A stretch of 64,000 nt of DNA from Ipomoea triloba. Lineage: Eukaryota; Streptophyta; Magnoliopsida; Solanales; Convolvulaceae. Location of the stretch: positions 5,185,495 through 5,249,494 of the forward strand of contig NC_044929.1 in NCBI RefSeq assembly GCF_003576645.1. The letters are read 5' to 3'. Numbering within the stretch: position 1 is the first letter of the stretch; the number at the start of each line of letters is the position of its first letter. The notes below the pieces were generated by a model. That model had not been told where the DNA came from, did no database searches, and was given only the letters and a program-made list of their open reading frames with translations. Both the position numbers and the translations under genes were made by a program. Below are positions 57,590-64,000 of the stretch, piece by piece.

Positions 57590-57892
57590 TTATAGAAAAA
57601 TTCTTTAAAAGAAAATCAACTTTTGAGGATTCATCTAGTCAAGGTAGTGCCATACCTTGAGAAAGGTATTTTTGATCAAGTTTCCAATGATGCAATTCTA
57701 CACTGGTTTCAAAATATGAGAGAACGTAGAGGAATATTATCCCGTTCATCATAAACCTTGTATTGTAATTTATAATGTATTTCGTATGTGAACAATCTTA
57801 TTCGTATATGATATTTTGTATTTGAACAGTTTTGAATTCATTGTACATTTGCTTCTTTGCCCCACTCAACTTAATTTCTGGCTCCGCCACTG
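57590..57892 (+). mobile_element. hAT-type transposon remnant
   Basis: The right end, ACTTAATTTCTGGCTCCGCCACTG, has the inverted-complement terminus CAGTGGCGGAGCCAG typical of plant hAT elements. Just before it, a frame reading FDQVSNDAILHWFQNMRERRG resembles the tail of a hAT-family protein. The left end was not found, so the element is truncated. Confidence 0.5.
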
Positions 57893-57895
57893 GTC

Positions 57896-58009
57896 GATTG
57901 GATCAGATGTTAGTTGTCTAATGACTTACTGTAGATTGAATCAGATGTTAGTTGTCTAATGACTTACTGTAGATTGAATCAGATGTTAGTTGTCTAATGA
58001 CTTACTGTA
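57896..58009. repeat. 38-bp tandem repeat, three copies
   Basis: Units start at 57896, 57934 and 57972 and read GATTGAATCAGATGTTAGTT then GTCTAATGACTTACTGTA. Only one base differs in the first copy (GATTGGATC). It abuts the hAT remnant, so it could have arisen by slippage next to the insertion point. Confidence 0.93.
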
Positions 58010-60180
58010 TATTGTCGAACGCGTATCTCCTTCAAACATTCTGTTTTGTTGAAATATCATGTGCTAGTTGTCTAATGGATATAACTTTTAGTTGCTGTTG
58101 GTTCCTCTTTGGTTCGATATGGCTACTGTGTAGTAAGTTCGATTCAATCACGGAGACAAGCTAAAGGATTCAACTCTATTTATCGTTTCTGAAGCTGAAG
58201 CGTTTTCGTGTTTAATTTTGTCAAGATGATGGATTTTTAACAGCTTTAGCTAGTCGTCATGGAAAATTAGATGAGGTGTATTTTTACTAGTGTGTGAACC
58301 AGGTTAGTTTTTAATTAAACATTTAGGTTTCTGTTAATATATCAAATTTTAGGTCTTATGGCTACAGCCTACAGGCTTTTTACTAGCTCATAGAATTGAA
58401 CGAAATGCAAAATGATGGAAACACTTCTTTATAAAATCTTTACATCAGCTTGGAAACTCACTCAAGCAGATAGGCAAAGCTTTGTTATCAATACTGTTGT
58501 GGAGATATGGTTTATGAGAGATAACTTGCTGATATGCAAATGAATTGTAATATATGAATGTATCTTACATTAAACAAAGTGTGTATTGATTACATTACAT
58601 TGTCATAGTCTCATATAGAAAGGAATAATTACACCGTGAGTGGACTGGGCATGTGAAGAGTGCATTTTCATTCTATAAAATTGTAGAGGTATACACGTGG
58701 ACAGGTATAATTTAATAAATAATGCAGAGTGCATACAACATCTTGTCCATCCAAATGTGATCCCTTTTTTAATTTTTCTTTTGTATTATATGTGTGGTTT
58801 CAGAGCCAGGAGTAATTTGTCAAGGTTTTGCCATCTAGTTCCTTCAGAAATCAGAAGAATAATCTTATGTAACCTGAGAATGTTAATTTCTAGTAAAGCT
58901 CTGACTTTTCATCTGATATCAGTTTAGGGTTTATGCCCAACTAACTTTTCCCAAAGGCTTGGGTTGAAGAAGGTGGAGTTCAATAACACGGTCCATGGAA
59001 GCAATTGGCCAACACCAAAAGTTCTATGCTTTTGTACTCGTCATTTGACAAACTGGAAAATGTTCATAAATCATCATACATAACAATTAAAGCAAATAAA
59101 CTACAGGTAGAACTTTTGTCTTTTGTTTCCCTTTGTGATTCATGAATCATGAGTCATGACACACTGACTCGTGTCTCATTCTTGCAAGAAACACTTCAAC
59201 TAACTAGAAGAGTGAACCTCACAGAGCCTTAGACAAGAGTTTGCATATTAGTGCAAGTAATGGCACTATGAGCATAAATCTAACCATCTAACAAGACCAT
59301 GCCATTTTTGTGTTACTGAAGTAATCATTTGCTTTCTTCAAGTCATTGGTATTGTACTCATGCTTATTAATTATTATATTAATTCTCTATTGAAGGTCAA
59401 TGAATGCTGCAACTACATATATCATACTTTAGAATTAGAATGAAAGGTGGGATCAATAGTTTTGAGTTAATTATTGCTTTGCATAGGCTGGAAGTTGTTC
59501 ATACCTTCAAAGTTGTCATGCATTGCTTGAATGTGGTGCAAGTGTATATTCTTATCACTCTTCTCTAACTTTTATATAATATGCAAAAAATTCAACTAGT
59601 TAAGAAACGATCGGGAGAAATGAAATAAGAAGGTGAAGCATTCTATATAACGTTTTTGTGTATTAAAATTGAAACTTTAAAGTTAAAGCAAGAGTCACTG
59701 TTTAAATACATGTTATATATTGCTTGTTTTAGTTGTTATACCCGAACAATGATTGAGCCCTTGTTGTATATTGAAACTTCTGTATTTTGTTGTTTTTGTG
59801 CATTGTCAGCGCTTTTGTGTTATTGGCATTGTGATTTTATGTCTTTTGGAAAACTTGTCCAATTTTAAAGGTAAACTCTGTCAAAATTTTAATCATATCT
59901 TAATGCATTTTCTTATTTACAGGTAGGGAATAAAATGGATATCACAAAATGCTGGGCAAGAGTGGGCATATTAAGGGGCTATTTCTTGGGGTTGAAGAGT
60001 TTGTATATTTTTGCCTGCTCACAACTAGATATTGACATTTATCCTAAGGTTAGATGTCCGTGTGTGAAGTGTTAAACTGAAATTTACCCACCACGGGATG
60101 ATTTTAAGGTTCAACATTTTAGAACTGGTTTCGGGCTAAAGAATTTGATGATATGCATTCATTTCTCAAAGCACTCTGAT

Positions 60181-61755
60181 ATGTATAGAAATCTTGGTAA
60201 GCATCGGCTTATATACCGTGCTCGCATTTCCAACTATGTGAAAACTGGGCTTGTAGAAGAAGCAATCCAGGTGTTCAATAAGATGATTGGATCAGAGTGC
60301 AGGGTTTTCAGCATTGATTACAACCGGTTCATTGGTGTCTTGATTAAGAATTCGCGCTTTGACTTGGCCGAACAGTATTATAATGAGATGAAGCCCAATG
60401 GTTTCTCTTTGAATTCACTTACGTATTCAAGATTTATTTCTGGGTTGTGTAGAGTTAGGAAATTTAAACTTATTCATCAACTTTTAGATGATATGGATAG
60501 GCTTGGGGTAATCCCTGATATTTGGGCATATAATATGTACTTAAATCTTTTGTGTAGTGAAAACTTTCTGGATTTAGCCTTGCAGATGTTGAGAATAATG
60601 GGTGAGAAAGGGAGGGAGCCTGATGTGGTCAGCTTTACTATTGTTATTAATGGGTTATGCAGGACTGGAAGATTTGACAATGCAGTTGAAATATGGGATA
60701 TGATGATCAGGAAAGGTCATATTCCAGACAACAAGGCTTGTAGAGCAGTTGTACTGGGTTTGTGTGAGAGTGGGAAGGTTGATATGGCATATGAACTTAC
60801 TTTGGGTGTTATGAGAAGTCGAGTTAGGTTTGACATAGAGATATACAACATACTTATTGATGGGTTTTGCCGAGTTGGAAGGATTGATAAAGCTCAAGCA
60901 ATCAAGACATTTATGAGAAGAAACGGATGTGAGCCTGATTTGGTTACTTCAAACATTTTCTTGAATTATTCTTGTAACGAGCTTATGTTGGGGGAGGCAG
61001 AGAGAATGATAGAGAGGATGGAGATCGGTGGGATGAAACCTGATCATTACAGCTACAATCAGCTTCTTAAGGGTCTATGCAGGGCCAGGAAAGTGGATAA
61101 GGCTTACACATTGATGATAACTAAGATGGAACCCAAAGGCTTGGTTGATGTTGTTTCTTATAACACAATAGTTAGAGCACTCTGCCAGACAGGCCACTCT
61201 AAGAGGGCATACAAGCTATTAGGAGAGATGAGACAAAAGGGCATAACTCCTGATGTTGTAACTTTCACAATTCTAATAAAAGCTTTCCTAGGCGAAGGAA
61301 ATTCCAATGTGGCCAAGATGATTCTTGACCAGATGACACAGATGCATCTCTTTCCCGATCGTGTATTGTATACTACTATTATTGACCATCATTGCAAGAC
61401 TGGCAGAATAGGATCAGCTCAGAGCACTTTCCATGACATGGTGGAGCAGGGAGTGACCCCTGATGTTGTTTCCTACAATGCACTGGTTTATGGGCTTTGC
61501 AAAGCTTCTAGAGCTAGTGAAGCTATGTGTCTTTATGAAGATTTGCAGAAGAGAGGTTTATACCCCGATGAGGTTACCTTCAAGCTAATTATTCAAGGAC
61601 TAATTCAGGAAAAGAAACTTTCATGGGCTTGTGCAATCTGGGATCAGATGATGGAGAAGGGCTTTACGCTTGATAGTGATTTATCCGAAACTCTAATCAA
61701 TGCCATGAACAGGAAGGATGTTTCCTCCAAGGATGTCAGCAAACCAGAAGCCTAA
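60181..61755 (+). CDS. P-class pentatricopeptide repeat protein (At1g13040-like)
   Basis: An intronless coding frame of 524 codons from the ATG at 60181 (MYRNLGKHRLIYRARISNYV). An in-frame ATG twelve codons earlier, at 60145, is less likely because the family N-terminus aligns at MYRN. About thirteen P-type repeats run through the protein, for example DYNRFIGVLIKNSRFDLAEQ, SFTIVINGLCRTGRFDNAVE, YNQLLKGLCRARKVDKAY and SYNALVYGLCKASRASEA. It ends ...MNRKDVSSKDVSKPEA with no E or DYW domain. Length and wording match Arabidopsis At1g13040 (about 517 aa, annotated as mitochondrial, from memory). As with other P-class proteins, it should bind an organellar transcript; which one is not shown by the sequence. 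It probably has a long 5' UTR intron. Confidence 0.92.
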   Translation: MYRNLGKHRLIYRARISNYVKTGLVEEAIQVFNKMIGSECRVFSIDYNRFIGVLIKNSRFDLAEQYYNEMKPNGFSLNSLTYSRFISGLCRVRKFKLIHQLLDDMDRLGVIPDIWAYNMYLNLLCSENFLDLALQMLRIMGEKGREPDVVSFTIVINGLCRTGRFDNAVEIWDMMIRKGHIPDNKACRAVVLGLCESGKVDMAYELTLGVMRSRVRFDIEIYNILIDGFCRVGRIDKAQAIKTFMRRNGCEPDLVTSNIFLNYSCNELMLGEAERMIERMEIGGMKPDHYSYNQLLKGLCRARKVDKAYTLMITKMEPKGLVDVVSYNTIVRALCQTGHSKRAYKLLGEMRQKGITPDVVTFTILIKAFLGEGNSNVAKMILDQMTQMHLFPDRVLYTTIIDHHCKTGRIGSAQSTFHDMVEQGVTPDVVSYNALVYGLCKASRASEAMCLYEDLQKRGLYPDEVTFKLIIQGLIQEKKLSWACAIWDQMMEKGFTLDSDLSETLINAMNRKDVSSKDVSKPEA

Positions 61756-62460
61756 TGTTGAAGGTGAAATTTGGTTAAAGTGTCGTCGATTTTATTCACC
61801 TAATGGAGCCAACTTGATGGTTGGAGAGCAAGACTCACTTCTTGATGTAAGTTGTCAAGTCGATCTTATAATTGAAGCAACCTCATACAACTTGACGTTT
61901 GCTTTCTGCGTTCCTGGGCTTATACTACCTTTTCTTGCAGGTGATGCAGGAATGAAGTTGCGAATTTCCTAAAGAGATCCTTATCCAAGTATGATGCACT
62001 TTTTGATAAATTATTGATCATTTCTTGTTTACCCATGAATATGCACTGGTTTGCTGCTTGTCATTCCTTGCATGCTAACTGTAACATCCATCTTAAAGTA
62101 AATATTTACTGGCTTACAGTTCTTATTTTACATCTAGTCAATAAAATTTTTAGGATTATAGTTTTGAAGCAATTGTAGGGAGTGGCAATACATGCAACTT
62201 TAAAAAAAAAAACACCCAAAGAGGAGGATGTAAATAAGACAGGGATAAGGTAAAAATAAGTCATTTAACTCTTATGAAAACAATAATTAATTAAACCATC
62301 AAATTTTAAAAAAGTTGTAAATTAACATGTGAACTTGGCAAAATAGTACAATTGGCATTTTTAACTTGTAACCACTTTTATTGTTGATGTGGCAGCTTAT
62401 GTAGACATTCTTATGCTGATATGAAATTTGAATTGGCTACTGCTAAAGTATGCTCACTGA
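61756..62460. other. PPR 3' region and spacer
   Basis: The first 200-400 bases are probably 3' UTR. The open frame at 61718-61972 overlaps the PPR end in another frame and has no known family. AT-rich text around 62250-62440 resembles worn MITE sequence without clear ends. Confidence 0.4.
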
Positions 62461-62768
62461 AGGATGGACAAAGAGTCCATCTCTGACTCTTTTGTTCAGA
62501 TGAAGATGCCGGTAATATAAGATAAATGTTATTAAACATTATGTGTTTGTTGACACGATTAATGTACTATTTTGGATTAGCATCTATAATGCAAGATGGA
62601 CATAGAGTCCATCTCTGACTGAAGGATGGACAAAGAGTCCATCTCTGACTCTTTTGTTCAGATGAAGATGCCGGTAATATAAGATAAATGTTATTAAACA
62701 TTATGTGTTTGTTGACACGATTAATGTACTATTTTGGATTAGCATCTATAATGCAAGATGGACATAGT
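62461..62768. repeat. 162-bp tandem duplication
   Basis: The unit AGGATGGACAAAGAGTCCAT...AATGCAAGATGGACATAGAG starts at 62461 and again at 62623. The second copy is nearly identical, ending near 62768 where a GAG is lost (GACATAGTCC). It includes 'TGTTGACACGATTAATGTAC', a word related to the TATACCATGGACC MITE family. The near identity suggests a recent duplication. Confidence 0.9.
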
Positions 62769-63126
62769 CCACGATAGATACTGGATCAAATGCGGACAGG
62801 GCTTCTTGTGCAGCCGGTGCGAGTTGCATCATTAAGTATGCATAAATTCACCACACAGTATTCGGAAATGCACTAGAATGAAATGCACAAGTGCACCACA
62901 AAATAAATCACACCTTAGACTGGCTTTTATAGTTTTATCCCCGAAATTGTATGCAATTGCAATATGGTGTGGCTAACTTAAGGCTAGGGTAGATTTTCTT
63001 TGTTTCTGTTTTTATGTTTATTTTTATTTTTTCCCATGAACAATACATGAAACCATTGCAACGACGGTAGGTGGGTAGAGGTCATTTTTTATTAGTTACT
63101 TTTGAGATTTTAATAATAAATTAAAA

Positions 63127-63173
<47 letters not shown>

Positions 63174-63923
63174 TTTGAGGGTGAGTTCATATTGTAAGGA
63201 TGTATAGAAAACAATAGTGAATTGCAAATACATGTAGCGCCGTGCAATTACTTTTGAATGTTAAAAAAGAAATTACATCCATAAAAATTTCATTAGCTTG
63301 TTGGATATGACCACTCTTGCTAAGGTTTTTAATTTGTCACTTTTTTTCTTTTTCTTTTTTCATTTTTCTTCACCAGAACAAATTATAAGAACCAAAAAAC
63401 AATAAATTCATTCAACCTAGAACCAATAATTTTACAAATAAGGAATAAAGATTATATAATATAACATCATGTTCCCGACTTCTCGTTAATTAAAATTAAT
63501 CTAATAAAGTTAAAATTTATCACTAAAGAATTTGACATCTCAAATTCCAGGAGGAGTATGTGTATTTTAAATAAAAGAAAAATATAAATGAGCATTTAAC
63601 GTCAGTTCCGAGACGTTAAATGCTAACTTTAAAAAATAAAATTAAAAAAAATAATAACATTAAAGGCAAGTAACCAAACACCCCCTTAAGGATTGGATGG
63701 TGAAACAACTTAAACCAGCATGGCAGTATTCATTGTTGAGTTAGTAATTGTTGTCCAGGCAAAGGCATGTATCTCACCTTTGCCTTGTAAGATAAGTTTA
63801 CAATGTAATTAAATAACACGAAATGGGTATTCAAAAAAAAAAAAAAAAAAGGTTTTTGTTTTGCTTTTTTTTTTCTCTTTGTGTTGGAACTTTATAAAAT
63901 GTAAACCGCATATATCGCACGTT
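62769..63923. other. Spacer before the tRNA gene
   Basis: AT-rich, with one ATT microsatellite, an A19 run at about 63833-63851, and no gene. The last 40 bases before the tRNA contain TTTATAAAATG, a TATA-like element suited to plant tRNA promoters, and a CAC just before the gene. Confidence 0.45.
63127..63172. repeat. (ATT)n microsatellite, about 15 units
   Basis: A pure run of ATT/TTA trinucleotides in AT-rich DNA. Confidence 0.95.
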
Positions 63924-63928
63924 GCGGG

Positions 63929-63971
<43 letters not shown>

Positions 63972-63996
63972 TCGTGTTCGATCCACGATCATCGCA
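63924..63996 (+). tRNA. trnF-GAA: tRNA-Phe (anticodon GAA)
   Basis: The 73-nt sequence GCGGGGATAGCTCAGTTGGG... folds as a cloverleaf with anticodon GAA at 63957-63959 in CAGACTGAAGATCTG. The internal A box TAGCTCAGTTGG and B box GTTCGATCC are intact, so pol III should transcribe it. Compared with the plant consensus I remember, the first T-stem pair is T-A instead of G-C (a compensated change), and C is replaced by T in the 3' acceptor strand (TCATCGC), which gives a G-T wobble. No CCA is encoded, as expected for a nuclear gene. No intron is present. Confidence 0.93.
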
Positions 63997-64000
63997 TTGT

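Larger units (their letters stand above)
57080..60180 (+). promoter_or_regulatory. Probable 5' leader and long UTR intron of the second PPR gene
   Basis: A GC-rich block at 57080-57305 ends CCAACTCTCAAGGTAAATTT, a good donor. The next convincing acceptor in the right place is TTCTTATTTACAG at about 59920-59932, followed by sequence leading to the PPR start. This would be a 5' UTR intron of about 2.6 kb. The intron contains a hAT remnant and a 38-bp tandem repeat. No protein is encoded in it. Transcript evidence would be needed to confirm the exon pair. Confidence 0.45.

Noticed and set aside
58697..58927. 76-codon open frame in the PPR 5' UTR intron
   Set aside because: No similarity, no splice context and AT-rich surroundings.

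Overview
The window is nuclear DNA of a flowering plant, most likely a eudicot. The evidence is spliced genes with GT-AG introns, AT-rich intergenic DNA, plant-only families (SEO P-proteins, long intronless PPR genes), tRNA-derived SINEs, hAT and Mutator-type miniature elements, and LTR retrotransposons with plant-type primer sites. The species cannot be fixed from the sequence alone. All splice sites below were placed by eye from GT-AG signals and reading phase.

Layout. 1-5.6 kb is gene-free repeat remnants, including a Tourist-like MITE and a 358-bp hAT MITE with a perfect 8-bp target duplication. 5.6-6.9 kb holds a two-exon nicotinamidase (minus). 8.3-10.8 kb holds the DIM1/YLS8 U5 snRNP spliceosome protein (minus). 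12.4-40.8 kb is a sieve element occlusion (SEO) cluster built by segmental duplication. It contains one collapsed pseudogene and two intact eight-exon genes (756 and 757 aa), all on the minus strand. An 11.3-kb non-autonomous LTR retrotransposon (15075-26413, TSD AAAAA) lies downstream of the second gene and carries a nested 4.9-kb hAT transposon. An LTR-like palindromic insertion sits in the last intron of the third gene.

41.0-43.8 kb holds a chloroplast-type J-domain protein with a [4Fe-4S] ferredoxin domain (DJC76-like). A TIM9-derived fragment that lacks the twin CX3C motifs follows at 44.8-45.1 kb. 47.0-50.0 kb is a 987-aa intronless PPR gene resembling Arabidopsis At1g73710 (minus). 50.8-56.5 kb is a young large retrotransposon derivative (283-bp LTRs, TSD ATTAT) with no recognisable gag or pol and a 62-bp minisatellite. 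57.1-61.8 kb holds a second PPR gene resembling At1g13040, with a probable 5' UTR intron (plus). The window ends with a tRNA-Phe(GAA) gene at 63924-63996.

The genes do not form a pathway. The nicotinamidase and the ferredoxin-J protein are near neighbours in Arabidopsis too (NIC2/NIC3 and DJC76, from memory), so the two sides of the SEO block are probably an ancient syntenic pair. The SEO duplications and transposons have expanded the space between them. The most unusual items are the palindromic LTR insertion, the chimeric TIM9 fragment, the gag-bearing pol-less retroelement with its nested hAT, and the in-frame 42-bp duplications inside the hAT transposase.
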